Counted from the first letter of the stretch, positions 9,808-18,529 are shown. The stretch is 64,000 nucleotides of DNA from Streptomyces mirabilis (GCF_018310535.1 NZ_CP074102.1:7378001-7442000); one strand, 5' to 3'. The notes: generated from the letters alone by a model not told the origin. A program made the numbers and translations.

Positions 9808-11343
9808 GTGACCCTCCGCACCACCTCCCGCCGACTCCCCCTCCAGGCAGTCCTGTTCGACATGGACGGCACGCTCGTGGACACCGAGCGACTGTGGTGG
9901 GAGGCGGTGGAGCAGGTGGCCGACGGGCTCGGACGCCGGCTGACCGGGGCCGACCAGCCGGAGGTGCTCGGCCGGCCCGTCGAGTACACCGCCGCCTGGC
10001 TGGGCCAGGTCACGGGCGCCGAGGCGCGGGAGATCGCCACCGAACTGCACCGGGAGTTCGCGCACCGGGTCCGCACCGGCATCGTGCCCCGCCCGGGCGC
10101 GCTGCGGCTCCTCGGTGAACTGGTCCGCGAGGGTGTCCCCACCGCCCTCGTGACCGCGTCGCCGCGCGCCGTCGCCGACACCGTCCTCGCGGCCCTCGGC
10201 GCCGAGCACTTCGCGGTCTCCGTCACGGCCGACGACACCGAGCACACCAAGCCCGCCCCCGACCCCTACCTCGCCGCCTGCCGTGCCCTCGGTGTCGACC
10301 CCGCCGCGTGCGTGGCCGTGGAGGACACCGAGACGGGTGTGGCGTCCGCCGAGGCCGCGGGGTGTGCCGTGCTCGCCGTGCCCTCGCTCGCGCCGATCGA
10401 CTCCGTACCCGGACGCACCGTACTGACCAGCCTGGAGGAGGTGACCCCGGCCCGGCTGCGCGCCATGGTCGCGCCCCGCGAGCTGCGGGTGATGAGCTGG
10501 AACCTCTGGTACGGCGGGACGAAGGTCGACGACCACCGCGAGAAGCAGCTCAAGGTCATCGCCGAGACCGGCGCGGACGTGGTCGGCCTCCAGGAGACCT
10601 ACGGCACCTCGGCACAGGAACTCGCCGAGGCGCTCGGCTGGCACCACCACCGGGCCGGCGAGAACCTCGGCGTCATCAGCCGCTACCCGATCACCGCCCG
10701 TCACGGCGACCCGGACGTCGGCTTCTACGGCGGCACCGGAGTGCGCGTCCGGCTGGACGGCGGCCAGGAGGTGGACGTCTGGAGCGCCCACCTCGACTAC
10801 ACGCCGTACGGCCCCTACGAGGCCCGCTTCGACGGGCTCCCGGCGGCCGAACTCATCGCTCACGAGGGCGTCCGGCTGGAGCAGATGCGGGAGATCCTGC
10901 GGCGCATCTCCGAGTCCGCCACCGAGGCGGTCCCCGTGGTCCTGGTCGGTGACTTCAACGCGCCCTCGCACCTGGACCGGCCGGACGTCGAGTGGCCCGT
11001 GACCAGGGCCGCCGAGGAGGCCGGCCTGCGCGACTCCTACCGCGAGGCCCACCCCGACCCCGTGCGGGAGCCCGGACACACCTGGTCGCCGGTCCACGTG
11101 GAGCACGAGGACGGCAGCGGACGGCCCGAGCCGCAGGACCGGATCGACTTCGTGCTGCACCGGGGGCTGACCGTGCTCGACTCCCGGGCGCTCGTCACCG
11201 GCACGCCGCGACCCTGGCCCGACGTCGCCGGCAACGACTGGCCCTCGGACCACGCCGCGGTCGTGACCACCTTCGCCGTGCCCCGCGCCGACCCCTCCGA
11301 CGCCTCCGAACCCGCCGACCGGCCGGGCACGTCCGCGCACTGA
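9808..11343 (+). CDS. HAD-superfamily phosphatase fused to endonuclease/exonuclease/phosphatase (EEP) domain
   Basis: About 511 residues from GTG 9808, which follows a GAAAGAGAG purine stretch; an upstream ATG at 9766 is possible but would add a TTA codon. Residues about 10-220 form a HAD domain with motif I FDMDGTLVDTE, motif II TAS, the Lys in HTKPAPDPYL and motif IV VEDTETG. Residues about 225-490 form an EEP domain with SWNLWYGG, LQETYG, SAHLDYTPYG, GDFNAP and the terminal SDH, all apparently intact. It is the last gene of the importer operon. I infer hydrolysis of an imported phosphodiester followed by dephosphorylation; the substrate is unknown. Confidence 0.85.
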   Translation: MTLRTTSRRLPLQAVLFDMDGTLVDTERLWWEAVEQVADGLGRRLTGADQPEVLGRPVEYTAAWLGQVTGAEAREIATELHREFAHRVRTGIVPRPGALRLLGELVREGVPTALVTASPRAVADTVLAALGAEHFAVSVTADDTEHTKPAPDPYLAACRALGVDPAACVAVEDTETGVASAEAAGCAVLAVPSLAPIDSVPGRTVLTSLEEVTPARLRAMVAPRELRVMSWNLWYGGTKVDDHREKQLKVIAETGADVVGLQETYGTSAQELAEALGWHHHRAGENLGVISRYPITARHGDPDVGFYGGTGVRVRLDGGQEVDVWSAHLDYTPYGPYEARFDGLPAAELIAHEGVRLEQMREILRRISESATEAVPVVLVGDFNAPSHLDRPDVEWPVTRAAEEAGLRDSYREAHPDPVREPGHTWSPVHVEHEDGSGRPEPQDRIDFVLHRGLTVLDSRALVTGTPRPWPDVAGNDWPSDHAAVVTTFAVPRADPSDASEPADRPGTSAH

Positions 11344-11493
11344 ACCGAGAGTCAGTCCAGGAAGCCATGAGGAAGCCATTGCGATGCGGGCGCGCCATCA
11401 CGTAGGTTGATCCGCGCCGCTACCAGCGAGTAACACCGATGGGTAACCAACCGTCGCCCGGCCACCCGACCGTCCTGTCGTCCTGGGGAGTCC

Positions 11494-13839
11494 ATGCGCT
11501 GGTCCTTCGGCCGTCCCACCACGGTCCGTACGCGCATCGTGGCGCTCGCGCTCGCACCGGTGGTCGCCCTCATGGTGCTGTGGAGCTTCGCCATGGTGTC
11601 CGTCACCGGCGAACTGCGCGCGCTCGTCCGGGTCCAGGGGGTGTACGACGACTTCGGGACGCCCGTCGACACGGCGGTCGGCCAGATCCAGATCGAACGG
11701 CGGCTCGCGGCCGCCTACCTGGGCGCGGACCACGGCACGGCGGCGGCCCTCGACCTGATGGAGCAGCAGCGCCGCACCGACCGCGCCGTGACCGCCATGC
11801 GCACGGCGATCCGGGACGGCGACCGCGGGCGGCTCTCGGTAAGACAGCGGCAGGTGCTCGACGCCGTGCTGCGCTCCTTCGACGGGCTGGAGGGGCTGCG
11901 GGAGCGGGTGCTGTCCCGCGCCATCAGCTGGGACCGGGCGGTCACCGAGTACGGCGCCCTCGTGGAGCCGGGCTTCGACGTCCAGTCCGCCCTCACCGCG
12001 CTGCAGGCCGGACAGCTGGCGCGCGAGGCACAGGTCGTCATCGAGCTGGTGCGGGTGAGGGAGTTCGTCTCGCGGGAGGACGCCCTCGTCGCCGGGGCGC
12101 GGGCCGCCGGATCGCTCACCGACCGCCAGTACGACACGCTCACCGCGACGATCGAGGACCGCCGGGTCTTCGAGCGGACGTACGTGCCCGACCTCCCCGC
12201 CGACTCGCGCGGCCTCTTCGAGGAGTTCCAGCGCGGCTCCCTGTACCGGGAGTTGACCCGAGGCGAGGACGCCCTGCTGCGGGCCGGCGCGCGGGATGCG
12301 GGGGAGGCCGTCGCGGCCGGCTCCTGGCGCACCACCACCGACCGGGCCGTCAAGCGGTACATGCAGCTGTGCACGCGGTCGGCCGTCAACTCCGCAGAGC
12401 GCGGACGGGCCTTCGCCTACCGGGAGCTGGCCAAGGCGGCGACCGTCGGTGTACTCGGACTCGCGGCCGTGGGACTGTCCCTGTGGTTCGCCGTGCGCGG
12501 AGCCCGGCGCATCTCGCGCCGTCTGGAGACCCTCCGGGACGCCGCCGACCTCCTCACCGCACGCCAACTGCCCGACGTGATGCGACGGTTGAGCGCGGGC
12601 GAGGACGTGGACGCCGCCACCGAGGCCCCACCCCTGGCCGATGGGGAGGCGGGAGCCGACGAGATCGGCCAGGTCGGCCGGTCCTTCAACACCGCCCGCC
12701 TCGCGGCCGTCGAGGCGGCCGTCAAGCAGGCCACCCTGCGCCGCGGGCTGTTCGCGGTGCTCCTCAACATCGCCCGCCGCAACCAGGCCCTCGTCCACCG
12801 CCAGCTCAAACTGGTCGACACGCTGGAGCGGCGCACCGACGACCCGGACGTCCTGGACGACCTGTTCCGGATCGACCACCTCACCACCCGGATGCGACGC
12901 CACGCGGAGAGCCTGATCATCCTCTCCGGCGCGGCGCCCGGCCGCAGATGGCGCCGGCCCGTGCCCGTCGGCCGCGTGGTGGCCTCCGCGGTGAGCGAGA
13001 TCGAGGAGTACGCGCGCGTCGTGGTCCCGCCGATGCCGGAGGTGGGCGTAGCGGCGGACGCCGTCGCCGACGTCGTCCATCTGATCGCCGAACTCGTCGA
13101 GAACGCCACCGTGTTCTCACCGCCCCAGACGCAGGTCACCCTGCGCACGGGCCGGGCCGGGAGCGGGTTCGTCCTGGAGATCGACGACCGGGGCCTCGGT
13201 CTCGAACCCGAACAGATCGAGGAGGCCCACCGCACCCTCACCACGCCGGACGAATTCGACCCGACCCGGCACGACCGGCTCGGGCTGTACGTGGTGGGGC
13301 GGCTCGCCGCACGGCACGGCATCGAGGTCACGCTGTGCCGGTCGCCGTACGGCGGTACGACGGCGGTGGTGCTGCTGCCGGAGGCGGTCCTCGCGCCGGT
13401 CGACCCCGAGCGGCCGGAGCCGGCCGCGGACACGGACCGGCGGACGCTGCCGTCCCGGACCTCCCGGACCTCCGAGAGCTCCCGGACCTCCGAGAGCTCC
13501 CGGACCTCCGAGGGCTCCCGGAAGGGCACCGCGGTCCTCGAGGAACAGAGGGAGGCACCTGAGCGGCACGCGGACCGCGTACCGCAGAGCGCTCCCGCCG
13601 CGAGCCCGCCCGCGCTGCCCACCCGCGTCCGGCAGACCTCCCTCGCCCCCGAACTGCGCACCGAGCGCCCGGCCGCCGACGAGCCGCCGGAGCGCGAGGT
13701 CACCGCCGAGGAGGTCCGCGCGGTCTTCGGTGCCTTCCAGCGCGGCCTCGACCGCGGCCGCAAGGGCCTGCCCACCGGGCCAGGATCCGAGCGGCGAACC
13801 GACACCGAGGAAGGGACGGACGCCGACGATGCTCCGTGA
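11494..13839 (+). CDS. cvnA: Conservon sensor histidine kinase-like protein CvnA (NIT domain)
   Basis: A 781-residue membrane sensor. Transmembrane helices lie near residues 14-36 and 313-332 and enclose an extracytoplasmic nitrate/nitrite-sensing-type (NIT) domain. A HAMP-like linker follows, then an HATPase_c domain with N-box HLIAELVENAT, G1 DDRGLGL and G2 RLGLYVVGRLA. No clear phospho-accepting histidine box of the classic type is seen, as is common for CvnA. The C-terminal tail is Ser/Arg-rich with three 18-bp tandem repeats (13462-13515). CvnA proteins work with roadblock, DUF742 and GTPase partners in a membrane complex; the first two follow here. Confidence 0.9.
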   Translation: MRWSFGRPTTVRTRIVALALAPVVALMVLWSFAMVSVTGELRALVRVQGVYDDFGTPVDTAVGQIQIERRLAAAYLGADHGTAAALDLMEQQRRTDRAVTAMRTAIRDGDRGRLSVRQRQVLDAVLRSFDGLEGLRERVLSRAISWDRAVTEYGALVEPGFDVQSALTALQAGQLAREAQVVIELVRVREFVSREDALVAGARAAGSLTDRQYDTLTATIEDRRVFERTYVPDLPADSRGLFEEFQRGSLYRELTRGEDALLRAGARDAGEAVAAGSWRTTTDRAVKRYMQLCTRSAVNSAERGRAFAYRELAKAATVGVLGLAAVGLSLWFAVRGARRISRRLETLRDAADLLTARQLPDVMRRLSAGEDVDAATEAPPLADGEAGADEIGQVGRSFNTARLAAVEAAVKQATLRRGLFAVLLNIARRNQALVHRQLKLVDTLERRTDDPDVLDDLFRIDHLTTRMRRHAESLIILSGAAPGRRWRRPVPVGRVVASAVSEIEEYARVVVPPMPEVGVAADAVADVVHLIAELVENATVFSPPQTQVTLRTGRAGSGFVLEIDDRGLGLEPEQIEEAHRTLTTPDEFDPTRHDRLGLYVVGRLAARHGIEVTLCRSPYGGTTAVVLLPEAVLAPVDPERPEPAADTDRRTLPSRTSRTSESSRTSESSRTSEGSRKGTAVLEEQREAPERHADRVPQSAPAASPPALPTRVRQTSLAPELRTERPAADEPPEREVTAEEVRAVFGAFQRGLDRGRKGLPTGPGSERRTDTEEGTDADDAP
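13462..13515 (+). repeat. Three tandem 18-bp repeats inside cvnA
   Basis: Units at 13462-13479, 13480-13497 and 13498-13515 (last with one mismatch) encode repeats of the type SRTSES in the disordered tail of CvnA. The repeat number probably varies between strains. Confidence 0.8.
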
Positions 13840-14299
13840 CCAGACCCCCGAGCCCGTCGACCGGGCCTCCGAGCCCCCGGGCAGCACCCCCGAACCGCCC
13901 GGCACGGACCTCGGCTGGCTGCTCGACGACCTCGTGGCCAGAACCGACCACGTCCGCCAGGCCGTGCTCCTCACCGCCGACGGCCTCCCGCTGAGCTGCT
14001 CGGACGGCATGCGCCGACGGGACATCGAGCACCTCGCCGCCGTCTGCTCCGGCTTCCACAGCCTGGCCCGCTCGGCCGGCGAACGCTTCGCCGCGGGGGA
14101 GGTGCGCCAGACCATGGTGATGCTCGACGACGCCTACCTCTTCATCACCCCGGCGGGCGACGGCAGCCGACTGGCCGTCCTGAGCGAGGTGCAGACGGAC
14201 GTCGGACAGCTCGCCCACGAGATGGCGCTGCTGGTCCGCCGCGTCGGCCGCCACATGGCCGCCGCCGTACGGTCGGCCGCCGACCCCGCGGGCCCCTGA
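13829..14299 (+). CDS. cvnB: Roadblock/LC7 domain protein CvnB
   Basis: This 156-residue protein has a roadblock/LC7 domain from about residue 28 (LGWLLDDLVARTDHVRQAVL, TADGLPLSCSDGM). The ATG at 13829 overlaps the end of cvnA by 11 bases. Roadblock proteins modulate small GTPases; in conservons CvnB associates with the CvnA kinase and the CvnD GTPase. Confidence 0.9.
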   Translation: MLRDQTPEPVDRASEPPGSTPEPPGTDLGWLLDDLVARTDHVRQAVLLTADGLPLSCSDGMRRRDIEHLAAVCSGFHSLARSAGERFAAGEVRQTMVMLDDAYLFITPAGDGSRLAVLSEVQTDVGQLAHEMALLVRRVGRHMAAAVRSAADPAGP

Positions 14300-14306
14300 C
14301 CCGGCC

Positions 14307-14687
14307 GTGACCGACGACCACTGGTACGAGGACGAGACCGGGTCGATGGTGCGGCCCTACACCGTGACACGGGGCCGGACCCGGCCCTCGGACCAGCACA
14401 CGATCGATCTGATGTCGCGGGTCACCGCCCTGAGGACGGACGAGGGCCGGCCGGGGGTCGACCACGCCGGCGCCGCCCTGCTCGCCCTCGTGCGCCACGG
14501 ACCCCGGCCGGTCGTCGAGCTCGCCGCCGACGCCGACCTGCCCCTGACCGTCGTACGCGTGCTGCTCGGCGATCTGGCCGAGGCCGGTCTCGTACGCATC
14601 GACGCGCCGCGGCGGCCGGATCAGGGCGGCCCGGCGGCCGACCCCGAGCTGCTGCGCGAGATCGTGGAGCGACTGCGCGCGCTGTGA
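14307..14687 (+). CDS. cvnC: DUF742 family protein CvnC
   Basis: This 126-residue protein opens with the family hallmark of an acidic start followed by SMVRPYTVTRGRTRP. A winged-helix-like region follows (HGPRPVVELAADADLPLTVVRVLLGDL). It starts at GTG 14307, 7 bases after cvnB. In a standard conservon a CvnD Ras-like GTPase follows with overlap; here 253 non-coding bases and an unrelated amidase follow, so cvnD is missing from this locus. Confidence 0.88.
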   Translation: MTDDHWYEDETGSMVRPYTVTRGRTRPSDQHTIDLMSRVTALRTDEGRPGVDHAGAALLALVRHGPRPVVELAADADLPLTVVRVLLGDLAEAGLVRIDAPRRPDQGGPAADPELLREIVERLRAL

Positions 14688-14715
14688 GAACCGGACGCGG
14701 GCCGTGCGGCCGGGA

Positions 14716-14735
14716 GGGCTCGGCACGGCGAGCCC
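14716..14735 (+). terminator. Hairpin after the conservon genes
   Basis: GGGCTCG (14716-14722) pairs with CGAGCCC (14729-14735) 29 bases after the cvnC stop. It is a plausible terminator that confirms the conservon operon ends without cvnD. Confidence 0.5.
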
Positions 14736-14797
14736 GCGACGGCTCGTCACTGTGTCTGTGACCTGCGCCTCAGGGGGTTTCGGGCCCCGCCCGAGGG

Positions 14798-14897
14798 TGC
14801 GCAACGAATCACCGCCGAAGGCCGGGCGCACGCAACGATTCGTCCACCGGCGCGCAACGGCTCCGCCTTGTCCCCCCGAGCCCGCCGCCCGTACCGT
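14798..14897 (+). promoter_or_regulatory. Three phased CGCAACG boxes and promoter before davA
   Basis: Same-orientation CGCAACG boxes start at 14800, 14831 and 14853, spacings of 31 and 22 bp (three and two helical turns). The first two share the longer core CGCAACGAWTC. Downstream are TTGTCC (14868-14873), an 18-bp spacer and TACCGT (14892-14897), a reasonable promoter for the amidase gene at 14941. The boxes match those before the permease/AsnC operon at 2564-2636, suggesting one regulator for both. Confidence 0.6.
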
Positions 14898-14940
14898 CTA
14901 GACAGCCCCCGATACCCCTCCGTACCCGTGAGGACCACGC

Positions 14941-15729
14941 ATGCGCACAGCCCTGCTCCAGAGCTCCGGCCGCCCCGGCTCGGTCGTCGAGAACCTGAAG
15001 GTCCTCGACGAGGCCGCGGGCCGTGCCGCCGTTGCCGGTGCCGGGCTCTTGGCGGCGCCGGAGATGTTCCTCACCGGGTACGCGATCGGCGACGACATCG
15101 CCCGCCTCGCCGACCCCGCCGACGGCCCCTGCGCGGACGCGATCGCCGAGATCGCCACCCGCCACGGCGTCGCCGTCGTCTACGGCTACCCCGAGCGCGA
15201 GGGCGAGACGGTCTACAACTCCGCACAGCTCATCTCCGCCGACGGCACCCGCCTCGCGAACTACCGCAAGACCCACCTCTTCGGCTGCTTCGAGCGCGAC
15301 CACTTCACGCCCGGCGAGCAGCCCGTCGTCCAGGTTGAGCTGAACGGCCTCCGTGTCGGCCTCATGATCTGCTACGACGTCGAGTTCCCGGAGAACGTCC
15401 GGGCCCACGCCCTCGCCGGCACCGACCTCCTCGTCGTGCCGACCGCGCAGATGCACCCCTTCCAGTTCGTCGCCGAGTCCGTCGTCCCGGTGCGCGCCTT
15501 CGAGAACCAGATGTACGTCGCGTACGTCAACCGGGTCGGCCCGGAAGGCGAGTTCGAGTTCGTCGGACTGTCCACGCTGGCCGGTCCCGACGGGATCGCC
15601 CGCACCCGGGCCGGACGCGGTGAGGAACTCGTCCTCGCCGACGCCGACCCCGACTTCCTCGCGGCCTCGCGCGAGGCGAACCCGTATCTGAAGGACCGCC
15701 GCCCCGGCCTCTACGGGTCGCTCGTCTGA
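14941..15729 (+). CDS. davA: Nitrilase-superfamily amidase, probable 5-aminovaleramidase (DavA-like)
   Basis: A 262-residue carbon-nitrogen hydrolase with the catalytic triad Glu41 (PEMFLTGY), Lys110 (YRKTHLFG) and Cys144 (ICYDVEFPEN). Length and motifs match Pseudomonas 5-aminovaleramidase DavA (about 264 residues). The next gene, 61 bases on, encodes a DavB-type flavin monooxygenase that makes the amide this enzyme would hydrolyse, giving acid plus ammonia. Lysine as the starting amino acid is an inference; arginine or aromatic substrates are possible for the same enzyme pairing. No signal peptide, so it acts in the cytoplasm. Confidence 0.8.
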   Translation: MRTALLQSSGRPGSVVENLKVLDEAAGRAAVAGAGLLAAPEMFLTGYAIGDDIARLADPADGPCADAIAEIATRHGVAVVYGYPEREGETVYNSAQLISADGTRLANYRKTHLFGCFERDHFTPGEQPVVQVELNGLRVGLMICYDVEFPENVRAHALAGTDLLVVPTAQMHPFQFVAESVVPVRAFENQMYVAYVNRVGPEGEFEFVGLSTLAGPDGIARTRAGRGEELVLADADPDFLAASREANPYLKDRRPGLYGSLV

Positions 15730-15790
15730 CATCCGCCCGCTCCCCCCGGCGCCTCCCCTCACCAGCTTTCCCGCAAGGAGTCCGTACCCC

Positions 15791-17500
15791 ATGACGTCCA
15801 CGGTGCCCACCGCCGTCCAGCACGCCGACGTGCAGCAGCCGCCGATCACCATGTTCGGCCCGGACTTCCCGTACGCGTACGACGACTTCCTCGCCCACCC
15901 GGCGGGCCTCGGCCAGATACCCGCGACCGAGCACGGCACCGAGGTCGCGGTCATCGGCGGCGGCCTGTCCGGCATCGTGGCCGCCTACGAGCTGATGAAG
16001 ATGGGCCTCAAGCCCGTCGTCTACGAGGCCGACCAGATCGGCGGTCGCCTGCGGACCGTGGGCTTCGAGGGGTGCGACCCGTCGCTCACCGCCGAGATGG
16101 GCGCCATGCGCTTCCCGCCCTCCTCCACCGCCCTCCAGCACTACATCGACCTGGTGGGTCTGGAGACCCGGCCGTTCCCCAACCCCCTCGCGGAATCCAC
16201 GCCCTCGACGGTCGTCGACCTCAAGGGCGAGTCGCACTACGCGACCACCGTCGACGACCTGCCGCAGGTCTACCGCGACGTCATGAACGCCTGGAACGCC
16301 TGTCTCGAAGAGGGCGCCGACTTCTCCGACATGAACCAGGCCATGCGTGAGCGCGATGTGCCGCGCATCCGCGAGATCTGGGCGAAGCTCGTCGAGAAGC
16401 TCGACAACCAGACCTTCTACGGCTTCCTCTGCGACTCGGACTCCTTCAAGTCCTTCCGGCACCGCGAGATCTTCGGCCAGGTCGGCTTCGGCACGGGCGG
16501 CTGGGACACCGACTTCCCGAACTCGATCCTCGAGATCCTGCGCGTCGTCTACACCGAGGCCGACGACCACCACCGCGGTATCGTCGGCGGCTGCCAGCAG
16601 CTGCCGTTGCGCCTGTGGGAGCGCGAGCCGCAGAAGATCGTGCACTGGGCCTACGGCACCTCGCTCGCGAAGCTGCACGACGGCGCCCCACGCCCGGCCG
16701 TGACCCGGCTGCACCGCACCGCGGGCAACCGGATCACCGTCACCGACGCGAACGGTGACATCCGCACCTTCAAGGCGGCGATCTTCACCGCCCAGTCCTG
16801 GATGCTGCTCTCCAAGATCGCCTGCGACGACTCGCTCTTCCCGATCGACCACTGGACGGCGATGGAGCGGACCCACTACATGGAGAGCTCCAAGCTCTTC
16901 GTGCCCGTCGACCGGCCCTTCTGGCTGGACAAGGCCGTCGACGACAGGGGAAATCCGACCGGGCGGGACGTCATGTCGATGACGCTCACCGACCGCATGA
17001 CCCGCGGGACCTACCTCCTGGACGAGGGCCCGGACAAGCCCGCCGTCATCTGCCTCTCGTACACGTGGTGCGACGACAGCCTGAAGTGGCTGCCGCTGTC
17101 CGCGAACGAGCGGATGGAGGTCATGCTGAAGTCGCTCGGCGAGATCTACCCGAAGGTCGACATCAGGAAGCACATCATCGGCAATCCGGTGACCGTGTCC
17201 TGGGAGAACGAGCCCTACTTCATGGGCGCGTTCAAGGCCAACCTGCCCGGCCACTACCGCTACCAGCGCCGCCTGTTCACGCACTTCATGCAGGACGCGC
17301 TGCCCGAGGACAAGCGGGGCATCTTCCTCGCCGGCGACGACATCTCCTGGACGGCCGGCTGGGCCGAGGGCGCCGTGCAGACCGCGCTGAACGCGGTCTG
17401 GGGCGTCATGCACCAGCTGGGCGGGGCGACCGACCCGACCAACCCCGGGCCCGGCGACGTCTACGACGAGATCGCGCCGGTGGAACTGCCCGAGGACTAG
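15791..17500 (+). CDS. davB: Flavin monoamine oxidase family, probable L-lysine 2-monooxygenase (DavB-like)
   Basis: A 569-residue FAD enzyme with the dinucleotide motif GGGLSG (56-61) and YEADQIGGRLR. A C-terminal FAD segment contains FLAGDDISWTAGWAEGAVQT. The N-terminus ITMFGPDFPYAYDDFLAHPA and the region GQVGFGTGGWDTDFPNS resemble Pseudomonas lysine 2-monooxygenase DavB as I remember it, and the length is the same. DavB converts an L-amino acid to its one-carbon-shorter amide with O2, releasing CO2. It is paired with a DavA-like amidase upstream; AAGGAG precedes the ATG. Exact substrate is uncertain. Confidence 0.82.
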   Translation: MTSTVPTAVQHADVQQPPITMFGPDFPYAYDDFLAHPAGLGQIPATEHGTEVAVIGGGLSGIVAAYELMKMGLKPVVYEADQIGGRLRTVGFEGCDPSLTAEMGAMRFPPSSTALQHYIDLVGLETRPFPNPLAESTPSTVVDLKGESHYATTVDDLPQVYRDVMNAWNACLEEGADFSDMNQAMRERDVPRIREIWAKLVEKLDNQTFYGFLCDSDSFKSFRHREIFGQVGFGTGGWDTDFPNSILEILRVVYTEADDHHRGIVGGCQQLPLRLWEREPQKIVHWAYGTSLAKLHDGAPRPAVTRLHRTAGNRITVTDANGDIRTFKAAIFTAQSWMLLSKIACDDSLFPIDHWTAMERTHYMESSKLFVPVDRPFWLDKAVDDRGNPTGRDVMSMTLTDRMTRGTYLLDEGPDKPAVICLSYTWCDDSLKWLPLSANERMEVMLKSLGEIYPKVDIRKHIIGNPVTVSWENEPYFMGAFKANLPGHYRYQRRLFTHFMQDALPEDKRGIFLAGDDISWTAGWAEGAVQTALNAVWGVMHQLGGATDPTNPGPGDVYDEIAPVELPED

Positions 17501-17507
17501 GGCCCGT

Positions 17508-17538
17508 CCGGCCGGGCCGGCCTTCGTGGGGCGGCCGG
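17508..17538. terminator. Hairpin between convergent davB and LLM oxidoreductase
   Basis: CCGGCCG (17508-17514) pairs with CGGCCGG (17532-17538) around further GGCC-rich pairing. It is placed exactly between the two converging stops. Confidence 0.55.
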
Positions 17539-18471
17539 TCAGATTCCGGCCGCCCGCGCCGCCGTGTACACCTCGGCGGCCAGGTCCTTGAGCTCCTCGG
17601 CGTCCCGCGGGCCGTCCTGGAGGTCGACGAAGTACTCGTCGAGGCCGATCTCGGCGTACGGCACCAGGTCCGAGACGATCTGGTCGACGTTGCCCTGGAA
17701 GGGCTGGCGGTCCGCGCCGTCGTAGGCCTTGGCGGAGTAGCGCGCGTTGATACGCGCCACCGACTGGATCGGCTCGGTGCGTCCGCGCTCCGCCGCGAAG
17801 TCCTGCACCTGCCGCCACTGGCCGGCGAGTTGGTCGGCGCCCCCCTGGGCGACGGGCTGCCAGCCGTCGCCGCGGTCCACGAGCCGGGTCAGCGCCTTCT
17901 TGCTGAAGGCGGGCAGCAGGATCGGGATCGGCCGGGCCGGCTTCGGGGCGACCACAGCCGACTCGATCTTGGTCAGGCGGCCCTCGTACGACACCGGGTC
18001 CGGGCCCCACACCGCGCGGCACACGTCGAGGACCTCGTCCAGGACCTGGCCCCGCTCCTCGAACGGCGCCACGCCCGCCGCGGCGTACTCGTCGAGCGAC
18101 CAGCCGGTACCGAGGCCGGCCACGACCCGGCCGCCGCTCGCCGCGTCCAGGGTGGCCAGGGCCCTGGCCAGCTGGAACGGGCCGTGCAACGGGGCGACCA
18201 GGACGCTGGTGCCGAGCCGCGCCCGCCGTGTGGCGGCCGCGGCCAGTGTCAGTGTCACCAGCGGCTCGGCGACGCCGCGGTACAAGTCGGGCCAGGGCAG
18301 GTTCGGGACGCCGTACAGCCCCTGCGTGGCAGGGTCCGGGAACAGGGCGCGCTCGAACACCCACAGGCTCTCGTAGCCGATCTCCTCAGCCGTGCGCGCC
18401 ACGTCCGGGACGTCACGACCGATGTCGAACTGGCGTGTTTGAGGAAGACTCAGACCCAGCCGAGCAGCCAT
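17539..18471 (-). CDS. LLM-class (luciferase-like) F420-dependent oxidoreductase
   Basis: About 310 residues from ATG 18471, which is preceded by AAGGAG at good spacing; an ATG 18 bases upstream lacks this. The protein has the bacterial luciferase-like TIM barrel: N-terminal GLSLPQTRQFDIGRDVPDVA, LGTSVLVAPLHGP, and the family motif GRVVAGLGTGWSLDEYAAAG. Actinobacterial members generally use cofactor F420 (some FMN); the substrate is unknown. It lies downstream of the DUF5995 gene on the same strand. Confidence 0.85.
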   Translation of the reverse strand: MAARLGLSLPQTRQFDIGRDVPDVARTAEEIGYESLWVFERALFPDPATQGLYGVPNLPWPDLYRGVAEPLVTLTLAAAATRRARLGTSVLVAPLHGPFQLARALATLDAASGGRVVAGLGTGWSLDEYAAAGVAPFEERGQVLDEVLDVCRAVWGPDPVSYEGRLTKIESAVVAPKPARPIPILLPAFSKKALTRLVDRGDGWQPVAQGGADQLAGQWRQVQDFAAERGRTEPIQSVARINARYSAKAYDGADRQPFQGNVDQIVSDLVPYAEIGLDEYFVDLQDGPRDAEELKDLAAEVYTAARAAGI

Positions 18472-18529
18472 GTTTGTGCTCCTTCGCATTCGGCATTTGA
18501 ATCGTGAACGTATCGCGTACGAGGGTGAG

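Noticed and set aside
15527..18364. A 945-codon minus-strand frame across davA, davB and the LLM gene
   Set aside because: Shadow frame of davB and the LLM gene with Arg/Gly/Pro-rich composition and no recognisable domain.
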